From Streptomyces griseoruber (GTDB lineage Bacteria > Actinomycetota > Actinomycetes > Streptomycetales > Streptomycetaceae): 64,000 nucleotides of DNA. The first letter of the stretch is position 1, and the number at the start of each line of letters is the position of its first letter. The position numbers and the translations under genes are program-made. The notes under the pieces were generated by a model. That model made no database searches. It had not been told where the DNA came from and saw only the letters and a list, made by a program, of their open reading frames with translations. Positions 49,741 to 57,662 of the stretch are shown piece after piece. The stretch covers positions 258,016 through 322,015 of the forward strand of contig NZ_KQ948773.1 in the NCBI RefSeq assembly GCF_001514205.1. The letters are read 5' to 3'.

Positions 49741-50301
49741 TTGAAGCACGCCAAGCGTCTCGTCCTCACCACCACGGCTGCCGCCACCGCGGCCGCCGGT
49801 CTCTTCCTGGGCACCACGGCGGGCAACGCCGCCGCCACGGAGCCCGCCGTGACCGCGGTGAAGGCCCCCACGGCCCCGGCCGCCCCGGCCGCCCTCGCCG
49901 TCCCCGACGGCAACAAGCTGACCGGTGTCTTCCCGGCCCGCGGTGTGCAGACCTACACCTGCACCGACGGCGCCTGGAAGCTCCTGGAGCCCGCCGCCAC
50001 CCTCTCCGACAAGCGGGGGCGCACCGTCGCCCTGCACTCCCGCGGCCCCGTCTGGGTCTCCACGGTCGACGGCAGCGCGGTGAACGCCTCCGCGATCGCC
50101 AACTCGCCCAAGACCGGCACCATCCCGGAGCTGCTGCTCCAGGCCACCGCCACGCGCGGCACGGGCACCTTCGCCGGTGTCACCTACATCCAGCGCCTGA
50201 ACACCACCGGCGGCGTCGCCCCGACGACCGCCTGCACGGGCACCGACCAGGTCAGCGTCCCGTACACCGCGACGTACGCGTTCTACAAGCCCGCCAAGTA
50301 G
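49741..50301 (+). CDS. DUF3455 secreted protein
   Basis: A 186-residue exported protein: signal about residues 1-30 (RLVLTTTAAATAAAGLFLGTTAGNA) then a DUF3455-like domain (LTGVFPARGVQTYTCTDGAWKLLEPAATL, GPVWVSTVDGSAVNASAIA, GTFAGVTYIQRLNTTGGVAPTTACT). Two conserved cysteines. Function unknown. Start is the TTG at 49741, nine bases after GGAG. The 14-bp direct-repeat array lies directly upstream and may govern its expression. Confidence 0.82.
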   Translation: MKHAKRLVLTTTAAATAAAGLFLGTTAGNAAATEPAVTAVKAPTAPAAPAALAVPDGNKLTGVFPARGVQTYTCTDGAWKLLEPAATLSDKRGRTVALHSRGPVWVSTVDGSAVNASAIANSPKTGTIPELLLQATATRGTGTFAGVTYIQRLNTTGGVAPTTACTGTDQVSVPYTATYAFYKPAK

Positions 50302-50316
50302 GCATGGGTCGCCAGG

Positions 50317-50345
50317 CAGTGGCCCCCGGTGCGAGGGGGCCACTG
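50317..50345. terminator. Bidirectional hairpin terminator
   Basis: Perfect 11-bp arms CAGTGGCCCCC / GGGGGCCACTG with a 7-nt loop between convergent genes. Confidence 0.7.
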
Positions 50346-50361
50346 TTCGCGTTTCTCCCCT

Positions 50362-50757
50362 TCAGCCGTCCAGATCCACCCGCACGGTCAGCAACTGCGT
50401 CCCCAGGGCCCGTACGGCCGTGCTGTTGGCCCTGGGCAGGGTGCGCAGCCTCGCCACCGGGTCGTCGTCGGGCAGCAGGTGGGCCGTGCCGGTGTGCCAG
50501 CGCCCGGCTATCCGCACCCGCACCCGGGGATCGGCCTTGATGTTGCGGACGTACTGCGACCGCTCCCCGAACTCCGACACCAGCCAGAAGGTGTCCCCGA
50601 CCCGCTTGCCGCCCAGCGGGGTGCGCCGGGGCAGGCCGGAGACCCGGCCGGTGGTCTCCAGGAGCGTGTGGAACGGCAGACGGCGCATGAGCGGATTGGC
50701 GACATGCCGCTGGAAGGCGGTGGTCGCGCGGTAGCGGAGGTCGTTGGGGCGCGGCAT
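50362..50757 (-). CDS. Deazaflavin-dependent nitroreductase-family protein
   Basis: A 131-residue Ddn/FDR-like split-barrel protein (LLETTGRVSGLPRRTPLGGKRVGDTFWLVSEFGERSQYVRNIKADPRVRVRI). Members bind F420 or flavin and reduce small organics. It is not flanked by a regulon operator. ATG at 50757. Its 3' end faces the DUF3455 gene over a hairpin. Confidence 0.85.
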   Translation of the reverse strand: MPRPNDLRYRATTAFQRHVANPLMRRLPFHTLLETTGRVSGLPRRTPLGGKRVGDTFWLVSEFGERSQYVRNIKADPRVRVRIAGRWHTGTAHLLPDDDPVARLRTLPRANSTAVRALGTQLLTVRVDLDG

Positions 50758-50839
50758 GGTCCGGTGGACTCCTTCGCGTGAGGCTCTGCTGCATCACTTG
50801 ATTCAATGGTCGCCCATGCGGTCGTCGTGACGAGAGCGG

Positions 50840-51670
50840 GTGCCTGTCGTGCGCGTGGTGACCTGGAACCTGTGGTGGCGCTTCGGCCCGTGGCGCGAGC
50901 GGCAGAAGGCGATCCTCGCCGTCCTGCGCGACCTGCGCCCCGACGTGGTCGGCCTCCAGGAGGTGTGGGCGGCGGACGGCGAGAACCTCGCGGAGTGGCT
51001 CGCCGCCGACCTGGGCCTGCACTGCGCCTGGGCCCCCTCGCCCTTTCCCGGGCGCTGGCGCCGCCGCATCGACGACGACACGGTGGACATCGGCAACGCG
51101 GTCCTCAGCCGCTGGCCGGTCACCGCCTGTCGGACGCTGCTCCTCCCGGCCCCCGCGGAGGTGGCGGACGGCCGGGCGGCGCTCTACGCGCGCGTGGCGA
51201 CCCCGTCGTACGACATCCCGTTCTTCACCGTCCATCTGACCTCGGCACCGGGCACGTCCGCCGTCCGCTGCGAACAGGTCGGGGCACTGGCGGAGTTCGT
51301 GTCCTCGTGGGCGGGCGACACCCCCCATCCGCCCGTCGTCACCGGCGACTTCAACGCCCGCCCCGACTCCGACGAGCTCCGCCTCTTCGGCGGCATCCGC
51401 ACCGCCCCAGCCGTCCCCGGCCAGATCCTCTACGACGCCTGGGACTACGCCGACCCGTCCGCGCCCGCCGCCACCTGGACCCCCGAGAACCCCTACGCGG
51501 CACGCGTCCTGGAACCCCCGGCCCGCATCGACTACATCCACGTGGGCCCACCCGGGCCGGTCGGCGAGGGCCACGTGCTCGGCGTACGCCGCGCGGGCCT
51601 GGCCCCGGTGGACGGGGTGTGGCCGTCGGACCATGCGGCGGTGGTGGCGGACCTGGGGGAGGGCGGCTGA
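50840..51670 (+). CDS. Endonuclease/exonuclease/phosphatase family protein
   Basis: A 276-residue EEP-fold phosphoesterase: RVVTWNLWW, DVVGLQEVW (metal Glu), VVTGDFNARPDSDELRLF, ARIDYIHVG and the terminal WPSDHAAVVADL (catalytic Asp-His). No signal peptide is apparent, so intracellular action on a nucleic acid, phosphoinositide or sphingomyelin-like ester is open. GTG at 50840. Confidence 0.87.
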   Translation: MPVVRVVTWNLWWRFGPWRERQKAILAVLRDLRPDVVGLQEVWAADGENLAEWLAADLGLHCAWAPSPFPGRWRRRIDDDTVDIGNAVLSRWPVTACRTLLLPAPAEVADGRAALYARVATPSYDIPFFTVHLTSAPGTSAVRCEQVGALAEFVSSWAGDTPHPPVVTGDFNARPDSDELRLFGGIRTAPAVPGQILYDAWDYADPSAPAATWTPENPYAARVLEPPARIDYIHVGPPGPVGEGHVLGVRRAGLAPVDGVWPSDHAAVVADLGEGG

Positions 51671-51702
51671 ACGCCGTTGTCCGGCCCTGCGGCTGTCCGC
51701 GG

Positions 51703-52290
51703 TTATCCGCGGCCGTCCCGTTCACGCTCGCCGCGCCGCAGGGCGCGACGCCGTTCTCCCGGCAGGGTGGCGGCCAACTCGCCGACCGGGGAGACGTCGT
51801 GGCCGTTGCCGTCCAGACTGCCCCGGCACCACCACACCGGTGGGCCGGCCCCATCCGTTCCGCCTGCGGGACGAGGATGCATTCCGGTCTTGTGTTCCTG
51901 GCAGACCGGCCAGGCCTGCCAGAGCAACTCCATCAGGGTCGACTGCGCCGCGTCCGCGACCACCGTCAGGACCGTCTCCATATCGTCCGGCTCCGGCGGA
52001 TCGCCCTCCTCCAGGTCGCACGCGTTCACCGCGTTGCCGTGCCAACGGCCGTCGGGCATCGCCACGTAGACCTGACCCCAGTCGATTCCGGGCGGGGGCG
52101 AAGGCTGCCAAGGCGGGTCAAACATCAGTATCAGCGCGTCCTGACCGGGCAGGGTCGCCCTCAGGTCCCGGTTGACCACGGCGAGCGCGGCCTCCAGCTT
52201 CGGCCACTGACCGGGCTCGGCCGGCCTGGGCTCCGGGCGAGGCTGCCGGTCACGACCGGGGCCGATGCTGCCGTACGAGAAGTGGTTCAC
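51703..52290 (-). CDS. Hypothetical protein
   Basis: A 195-residue soluble acidic/Trp-rich protein with no recognised family (EAALAVVNRDLRATLPGQDALILMFDPPWQPSPPPGIDWGQVYVAM). A His/Cys/Trp-containing segment near residue 130 (WPVCQEHKTGMHPRP, GPPVWWCRGS) resembles those in Streptomyces proteins of unknown function. The GTG at 52290 lies 12 bp from the stop of the preceding membrane-protein gene, and co-transcription is likely. Confidence 0.65.
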   Translation of the reverse strand: MNHFSYGSIGPGRDRQPRPEPRPAEPGQWPKLEAALAVVNRDLRATLPGQDALILMFDPPWQPSPPPGIDWGQVYVAMPDGRWHGNAVNACDLEEGDPPEPDDMETVLTVVADAAQSTLMELLWQAWPVCQEHKTGMHPRPAGGTDGAGPPVWWCRGSLDGNGHDVSPVGELAATLPGERRRALRRGERERDGRG

Positions 52291-52302
52291 CGGGACATTG
52301 TC

Positions 52303-52857
52303 CTAGAGGCTCGGGAAGACCAGCGCGAAGAAGAGCCAGAGCAGCACGGCCCAGAAGACCGCCGCCGCCAGCGACACGAGCAGCGAGCTGCGCCACCTCA
52401 GCACCAGGAAGGGGAAGAGGACCAGGGCCGCCCAGTGCCCGGCCACGTCGATCGACATGCGGGCGGCCTCGTGCAGGGTTCTCGCGCCGCCCGTCGCCAT
52501 ACGGCGGAGCAGCCGCTGGGAGACGAAGCCGTACAGGCCGAGGACGATGGGGAAGAACCACAGCGGGGTGACCGAGACCAGCTCGGACTCCGAGAAGTCG
52601 TCGAACGCGACCAGGTAGACGTAACCGGCTGCCGCGAGGCCGCCGAGCAGCGCGATCACATAGACGGCGGTCAGCCCGACCGGCTCGACGGCGCTGGTGG
52701 GCACGGGGACGGGCGAGGCATACGGCACGTCGGGCCGCGGGACGCGGACCACCTGGTGGCAGTGGGGGCAGCGCACGTCCTGCCCGGCCCGGTCGGCCGG
52801 AGCCGAGATCAAGTGCCCGCACGAGGCATGGAACTCCGTCTGCCGACCCGCGTTCAC
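52303..52857 (-). CDS. Zinc-ribbon membrane protein of unknown function
   Basis: A 184-residue protein: an N-terminal CxxH/CPHC-type zinc ribbon (ASCGHLISAPADRAGQDVRCPHC) followed by about four hydrophobic helices (TAVYVIALLGGLAAAGYVYLV, LWFFPIVLGLYGFV, HWAALVLFPFLVL, LLVSLAAAVFWAVLLWLFFALV). The start is the GTG at 52857. Function unknown. Adjacent upstream DUF397 gene is on the same strand. Confidence 0.75.
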   Translation of the reverse strand: MNAGRQTEFHASCGHLISAPADRAGQDVRCPHCHQVVRVPRPDVPYASPVPVPTSAVEPVGLTAVYVIALLGGLAAAGYVYLVAFDDFSESELVSVTPLWFFPIVLGLYGFVSQRLLRRMATGGARTLHEAARMSIDVAGHWAALVLFPFLVLRWRSSLLVSLAAAVFWAVLLWLFFALVFPSL

Positions 52858-52885
52858 GCGCCGCCCCCCTCCACATCGGATCCGA

Positions 52886-53155
52886 TCAGAGGCAAGGACG
52901 CGGGCGACGGCCGTCCGGGTTCCGCCCGAGCGTGCGGAGGAGGGCGGCGAAGGCGGTGGGGGTGGCGGAGAGGACGGCTTGGGCGGGGTCGGCGGATTCG
53001 GTGAGGTGGATGGCGTGGGGGTGGGGCGCTGTGGATATGTGGACGCAGGCGTCGCCTTCTTGGCAGTACGAGGACTTCTGGGCCGTGGAGGCGACATGGA
53101 CACACGATTCGCCTTGTCCGCAGTAGGACGACTTCTGCCAGATGTAGGTGGGCAT
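52886..53155 (-). CDS. DUF397 protein with duplicated KSSYC motif
   Basis: An 89-residue DUF397 protein, the small partner normally encoded next to an XRE regulator in Streptomyces. The standard W.KSS...G.CV motif occurs twice (KSSYCGQGESCVHVAS and KSSYCQEGDACVHIST), a partial internal duplication. The rest holds the expected L.ES.dP / FaaLLrtL pattern. It lies 11 bp downstream of the XRE gene. Role in the cassette is unknown; related pairs affect differentiation and antibiotic output. Confidence 0.85.
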   Translation of the reverse strand: MPTYIWQKSSYCGQGESCVHVASTAQKSSYCQEGDACVHISTAPHPHAIHLTESADPAQAVLSATPTAFAALLRTLGRNPDGRRPRPCL

Positions 53156-53165
53156 CGGCTCCCCT

Positions 53166-54017
53166 TCACAGGTCGTGGATGAGCGTGCGGAGGAAGTCGC
53201 GGGACTCCGAGGGAGTCATGGCCACGCGCTCCATGCGGTCCAGCAGGATGCGGTACATCTCCAACTGTGCCTCGGCGTCCACGAGTACGGGACCATGAGA
53301 TTGGTCGAGTGAGACCGTGTCGAGCTGGGGGACGAGTCCGGATGCGTAGTGGATGTTCTGCCCGGACCCGGGGTATGCGCCGATGGCGAACGGGATCACC
53401 TGAATCGTGACGTGGTCGCGTTCGCTTTGCTCCACCAGGTGTTCCAACTGCCGCTTGGCGGCGGCAGCTCCGCCGACGGGCACGCGCAGTGCGGCTTCGT
53501 GGATGACCGCGTGGAACGGTGCCGGGTCGTCGCGGTCCAGAAGTGCTTGGCGCTGCAACCTGTGGCTCACGCGGAGTTCGATGTCCGATCGGGAGAACTC
53601 GGGGACGACCTGCCGGAAGATCTCTCGGGCGTGGTCCGCTGTCTGCAGCAATCCTGGGATGTGCGCGGTGTTGGCCGAGTGCAGCGCGGTGGCGTGAAAC
53701 TCCACCTCCGCGATGTTCAGAAGCGCGGGTGGTAGCACCTCCCGGAACGTTTCCCACCAGCCGCGCCTCTTGTCGGCCGCGATGGCGACGAGGGCGTCGA
53801 CGTAGGGCGGGTTCGTGCACGAGTAGACGTTGGCCATCGCTCGGACCCGTTCCGCGCTCACTCCGAACCGGGCCGACTCGACGTTGCTGAGCTGCCCGGA
53901 GCTCGTCCCGAGCAGTTTCGCCGCCTCTGTTGACGTGAGTCCGGCTCGCTCACGGAGTTTGCGCAACTCCGTGGCCAGCCGCAGTCGTCGGGCCGTGGGA
54001 GCGGGCCTTGCCGTCAT
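53166..54017 (-). CDS. XRE family regulator with DUF5753-type C-terminal domain
   Basis: A 283-residue protein: N-terminal helix-turn-helix (about residues 10-65; ELRKLRERAGLTSTEAAKLLGTSSGQLSNVESARFGVSAERV) and a long DUF5753-like C terminus (IPGLLQTADHAREIFRQVVPEFSRSDIELRVSHRLQRQALL, RVPVGGAAAAKRQLEHLVEQSERDHVTIQVIPF). The ATG at 54017 follows GAGGAGGG. Divergent from the ATPase gene at 54209 and in operon with DUF397, the conserved Streptomyces triad. Confidence 0.9.
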   Translation of the reverse strand: MTARPAPTARRLRLATELRKLRERAGLTSTEAAKLLGTSSGQLSNVESARFGVSAERVRAMANVYSCTNPPYVDALVAIAADKRRGWWETFREVLPPALLNIAEVEFHATALHSANTAHIPGLLQTADHAREIFRQVVPEFSRSDIELRVSHRLQRQALLDRDDPAPFHAVIHEAALRVPVGGAAAAKRQLEHLVEQSERDHVTIQVIPFAIGAYPGSGQNIHYASGLVPQLDTVSLDQSHGPVLVDAEAQLEMYRILLDRMERVAMTPSESRDFLRTLIHDL

Positions 54018-54208
54018 GTGCCCTCCTCTCCCAGGGAGCTTGTCACCCACACGAGGGTAAAGAGGCCGAGATTCTTCGGAATTTCGCAAAGCACCTTTGC
54101 GAAACCCCTACCTTCTTGCACAGGCGCCCCGCCCGGAAGCGCACCGCGGGACGCCGCGGCAATGACACCAGGCACTCGTCCAACTCCCCTCAGTGACCGG
54201 AGACTTCC

Positions 54209-54652
54209 ATGGCCACCGTATCCCCGTCCTGGAACTACACCCTGCACCTTCCCCGGGATCCACGCGCACCGGGTATCGCCCGGGGCACCCTCAGACTGAT
54301 CCTCGCCGCCCATGACCTGGGCGAGCTGACCCCCACGGCGGAACTGGTCGCGGGCGAGCTGCTCGCCAACTCGCACTGCCACACGAAGGGCCCGTACTCC
54401 CTGCGCGTACTGTCCCCGCACCCCGGCCGTCTACGGGTCGCCGTATGGGACACGGACCCGAGGGTCCCGCCCGCCTTCTCCGCCGACGTCGACAAGGACG
54501 CCGTACCGCCGCCCGACACCGAGGGCGGCCGGGGCCTGCACCTGGTCCGGGCCTGTGCCGACGAGGTGGGGGTGTCCGTGCTGCGCGAGCTGGGCGCGTC
54601 GAAGGGCGGCAAGCTGCTGTGGGCGGACTGCGGAGGCGGGGTGGCGTGGTGA
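54209..54652 (+). CDS. RsbW-like ATP-binding protein of the XRE-DUF397 triad
   Basis: A 147-residue HATPase_c protein (NYTLHLPRDPRAPGIARGTLRLILAAHDL, GELLANSHCHTKGPYSLRV, GGRGLHLVRACAD). The N box has Asn in LLANSHCH and the Gly-rich box is intact, so ATP binding is plausible, unlike the ATPase at 16002-16526. Divergent from the XRE gene across 191 bp. Confidence 0.85.
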   Translation: MATVSPSWNYTLHLPRDPRAPGIARGTLRLILAAHDLGELTPTAELVAGELLANSHCHTKGPYSLRVLSPHPGRLRVAVWDTDPRVPPAFSADVDKDAVPPPDTEGGRGLHLVRACADEVGVSVLRELGASKGGKLLWADCGGGVAW

Positions 54653-54726
54653 GTACGCGCTGCCGGGCCCGGTCGGCCGACGTCATACTGGAAGTGGAGC
54701 CATGCCCCGTTCATCAGGAGCAGACC

Positions 54727-55002
54727 ATGAGTGCACAGCCCGAGCACGGCTGGGGAGCGATGCCTCTCCCGGAGATCCGGACCGTGGACGATCTGCGCAG
54801 TGCGCTCAGCCGCTACGGCTTCCCGGGCGACCGTGAACGCTTCGAGGAGGAGCTGGCGGCCGCCATAGGAGCCGCGCCGACCAATGACTTTGCGGGCGCG
54901 GCAGCAGTGGTGCGGGCCTACCGGCACCGGATCCTGATCAGGAACTCGCCGGAGATCATGACCGCTCTGGAGGACGCGCGCGGCGAAGGCGGCCGTGCGT
55001 GA
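54727..55002 (+). CDS. DUF6247-like small protein, putative antitoxin
   Basis: A 91-residue helical acidic protein (TVDDLRSALSRYGFPGDRERFEEELAAAIG, AVVRAYRHRILIRNSPEIM) resembling the DUF6247 group seen beside RelE-like toxins in Streptomyces. The next gene starts 4 nt before its stop (GTGA), typical of antitoxin-toxin order. It is itself 74 bp after the ATPase gene. Function inferred from layout. Confidence 0.7.
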   Translation: MSAQPEHGWGAMPLPEIRTVDDLRSALSRYGFPGDRERFEEELAAAIGAAPTNDFAGAAAVVRAYRHRILIRNSPEIMTALEDARGEGGRA

Positions 55003-55280
55003 ACGATGTCCCTCTGGAGGAGGCCGAGCCCGCGAGGAAGGCGTTCGGTGATCTGACCGAAGGGGAGCGGGAGGTCGTCCGGGACGCGCTCCTGGCGATC
55101 GGACGCGACCCGGCGGTGGGCCGAGAGATCCCCGGCTGGCGGCCGCCGTCCGTCGAATACACGTACACGACCCCTCTCGCGCGCGACTCGGCCGAGGCGA
55201 TCACGGTCGTCTATACGCACACTCGAGGCATGGGGGTGACGGTCGTCTTCTACTTCCGTGATCCACAGGTGGTGGACTGA
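54999..55280 (+). CDS. Small basic/beta protein, putative RelE/ParE-like toxin
   Basis: A 93-residue protein translationally coupled to the preceding gene. It has a helical start (EEAEPARKAFGDLTEGEREVVRDALLAIGRDP) and a beta-rich end (SVEYTYTTPLARDSAEAITVVYTHTRGMGVTVVFYF), the helix-sheet order of RelE/ParE toxins. No catalytic residues of the RelE type can be named, so its activity is unproven. Confidence 0.65.
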   Translation: MNDVPLEEAEPARKAFGDLTEGEREVVRDALLAIGRDPAVGREIPGWRPPSVEYTYTTPLARDSAEAITVVYTHTRGMGVTVVFYFRDPQVVD

Positions 55281-55305
55281 AACCCCGACGCCGTCCCGCG
55301 CGGTG

Positions 55306-56151
55306 TCAGGGGCGCTCGAAGAGCTGGAGCACCCCGCCGACGGAGAAGCAGGCCGCGCCGAGGAGGGTGCCCCAGTTGGCGATGTCGGCGTTGACGAGGC
55401 TGTCCGTCGCGGGGCGGGTGTAGGCGGCGATCGCCGAGACCATGAAGAGGACGGAGCCGAACTGGTTGACGGCGACGATCCACCAGCCGAGGCTGCGGCA
55501 GCGCAGACAGGGCCGGTGGCCGTGGCAGATTTCGGAGAAGCCGAGGTGGCCGGAGATCAGGAAGAGGGCGCAGCCGATCACGTCCGGCACCCAGATCAGC
55601 CGGTTGACCTGCTGCACGCTCAGGCCCTGGAGGAACGAGTCCAGCAGGTTGACGCCGAAGACGAGGGTTCCGGCGAAGAGGACGAACAGGCTCAGCCAGT
55701 CGATGCGGGTGGGCTCGTAACTCCACCAGCGCCACGGGAGCGTGACCAGCCGGCCCTCGCCGCCGGGGACGTGGCGGGGCGCGTTGACGACCTGGAGGAG
55801 GGAGACGAAACCGCCGGTGTTGAAGAACAGACCCCCGGCGAAGTAGATCGACGCGCAGGTGGTGGCGTCCCCGGAGCCGAACTGGGCGACGCCCGCGCCG
55901 AGCGCGAAGAGGGCCCCGCCGATGACGAAGGCGGTCGCGGCGACGGCGTTGAGCAGGCGCAGCCGGCGGACGGCGACCGCGTCGGCGCTGGTGGGGTGGT
56001 GGGTGTCCGCGCCGGGCGCGCGGACGGCGATGACGCCTTGGCGCCGGGCGGGCCGCGACTCCCAGACGGCGGTGCCGCCACCGGGAGGCCGCCAGGTGAG
56101 CCGGGTCGTGAACGGTCCCGCACCCTCGGCGCGCTGCTCGGGCTGTTCCAC
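55306..56151 (-). CDS. Multi-pass membrane protein of unknown function
   Basis: A 281-residue protein with about six hydrophobic helices (VAATAFVIGGALFALGAGVAQF, CASIYFAGGLFFNTGGFVSLLQVV, WLSLFVLFAGTLVFGVNLL, WVPDVIGCALFLISG, WIVAVNQFGSVLFMVSAIAA, NWGTLLGAACFSVGGVLQLF). Pattern resembles YrhK-type domains in duplicate. A short Cys pair (CHGHRPCLRC) sits in a loop. GTG at 56151. Role unknown. Confidence 0.75.
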   Translation of the reverse strand: MEQPEQRAEGAGPFTTRLTWRPPGGGTAVWESRPARRQGVIAVRAPGADTHHPTSADAVAVRRLRLLNAVAATAFVIGGALFALGAGVAQFGSGDATTCASIYFAGGLFFNTGGFVSLLQVVNAPRHVPGGEGRLVTLPWRWWSYEPTRIDWLSLFVLFAGTLVFGVNLLDSFLQGLSVQQVNRLIWVPDVIGCALFLISGHLGFSEICHGHRPCLRCRSLGWWIVAVNQFGSVLFMVSAIAAYTRPATDSLVNADIANWGTLLGAACFSVGGVLQLFERP

Positions 56152-56288
56152 GGGCCGAGACTAGACGCCGGGGCGGGAGGCTCCGGCCAGCGAAACGCGG
56201 CGTGTGTCGCGGGCCCGTGTGCCAGACTTCCGTGAGTCCGGCCCGCTCGCGGAGCTTGCGCCGTTCCACGACCGGAGGGAAGGACCCC

Positions 56289-56825
56289 GTGCCCAGGCGA
56301 CACCCGGAGCGCCACACCGAACGTCTGTGGCTGCGACAGTGGCGGGACACCGACCTGGACGCTCTCGCGGAGATCGACGCGGACCCGGAGGTCATGCGCT
56401 ACATCGGCGACGGCTCACCCGGAACCCGCGAACGGACCGCCGCGGCGCTGGCCCGGGTGCGCTCGGGCTGGGACGAGCGCGGATACGGCCTGTTCGCCGC
56501 CGAGGAGACGGAGACCGGCGAGCTGGTCGGCTGGGTGGGACTCGCCGTTCCGGCCTTCCTCCCCGAGATCATGCCGGCGGTGGAGATCGGCTGGCGGCTG
56601 AGACGCCGCTCCTGGGGGCGGGGCTATGCCACCGAAGGGGCCCGGGAGGTCCTGGCGTTCGCCTTCGGCGAGGTGGGTCTCGACCATGTCGTCAGCATCT
56701 GCCACGTCGACAACCACGCCTCGGCCCGCGTGATGGCCAAACTCGGCATGACCCTCGACCGCACCACACACGTCCCGACCCACGGCCGGCCGGTCCACGT
56801 CATGTCGCGCTCCCGGAACCCGTAG
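56289..56825 (+). CDS. GNAT family N-acetyltransferase
   Basis: A 178-residue RimJ/RimL-type acetyltransferase (TERLWLRQWRDTDLDALAEIDADPEVMRYIGDG, IGWRLRRRSWGRGYATEGAREVLAFAF, VDNHASARVMAKLGMTLDR), with intact acetyl-CoA loop and N-x-x-S motif. GTG at 56289 after GGAGGGAAGG. The 3' end overlaps the convergent membrane-protein gene by 26 bp. Confidence 0.87.
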   Translation: MPRRHPERHTERLWLRQWRDTDLDALAEIDADPEVMRYIGDGSPGTRERTAAALARVRSGWDERGYGLFAAEETETGELVGWVGLAVPAFLPEIMPAVEIGWRLRRRSWGRGYATEGAREVLAFAFGEVGLDHVVSICHVDNHASARVMAKLGMTLDRTTHVPTHGRPVHVMSRSRNP

Positions 56826-57552
56826 CGCCCCCGGAATCCGCCGCCGGCCCCGGGCGGCGCCCGGGATAGCGGTGGAGTTCCCACGCCGTGTACCCCATGA
56901 GCGGGACGAGGACCGTCGGGAGCAGCCACCAGGGGATGCCCCACCACACCGCCACCAGGCCCAGGACGGGGCAGCCGACGGAGAGGACGATCAGCAGCGG
57001 CTTGCCCCAGCCGCGCCAGGGGAACGGGTGAGGCGGGCGGGGCCTGGTCAGGCGGGCCGCGCCGACGGCGAGGGCCAGGGCGGAGAGGAGTCCGGCGCAG
57101 GTGCCGAGCGCGGCGGCCATCTGGGGCTCGTCGCGGGGCTCGTCGGAGGACTTCTGGCGGACGCCGTCGCGGCTGAGGGCCATGATGTCGCCGCGCCAGA
57201 CGGTGCCGGTGACCCGGTCGCCCCGTTCCAGCTCGGACAGCAGCGGGCCCGAGTCGCCGAACTCCAGGACGCCGTTCCAGGAGGGTGCCCCGGAGAGCGT
57301 GGCCTCGTAGACGGCGCTCCTGCCGCCCTTGATCCTCGTCCCGTCCACCGTGAAGGCGACCTCGCGGAGGCAGTCCTCGTGCTCCCGCGGTGACGTGCCC
57401 GCGGCGCAGGGCTCGGCCCTCGTGTAGTCCCGGTAGCGGTCGATGTCGCCGGGGAGCCAGAGGGTGAAGACCAGGTAGCAGGCCAGGGCCGGGATCAAGG
57501 ACAGCGTCAGGAGCAGTGCTCCCCAAAGTCTCGTCCGCACCATTTCCGGCAT
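56800..57552 (-). CDS. Membrane protein of unknown function
   Basis: A 250-residue protein: an N-terminal helix (LWGALLLTLSLIPALACYLVFTLWLP), an extracytoplasmic region with two cysteines (CAAGTSPREHEDC), and C-terminal helices (MAAALGTCAGLLSALALAVGAARL, LLIVLSVGCPVLGLVAVWWGIPWWLLPTVLVPL). No family recognised. ATG at 57552 with GGGAG nearby. Possibly an accessory membrane sensor. Confidence 0.7.
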   Translation of the reverse strand: MPEMVRTRLWGALLLTLSLIPALACYLVFTLWLPGDIDRYRDYTRAEPCAAGTSPREHEDCLREVAFTVDGTRIKGGRSAVYEATLSGAPSWNGVLEFGDSGPLLSELERGDRVTGTVWRGDIMALSRDGVRQKSSDEPRDEPQMAAALGTCAGLLSALALAVGAARLTRPRPPHPFPWRGWGKPLLIVLSVGCPVLGLVAVWWGIPWWLLPTVLVPLMGYTAWELHRYPGRRPGPAADSGGATGSGSAT

Positions 57553-57662
57553 CCCCCGCTCCCGTCCGCCCGTCGCCGTAGCCTCTCCCCCCGTGACCAG
57601 GCGGACAAGGCAAGCGGCAGGCAGTCGGGAGCCGTGCTCTTCTGCCGGGTTCCGGCAATGCC

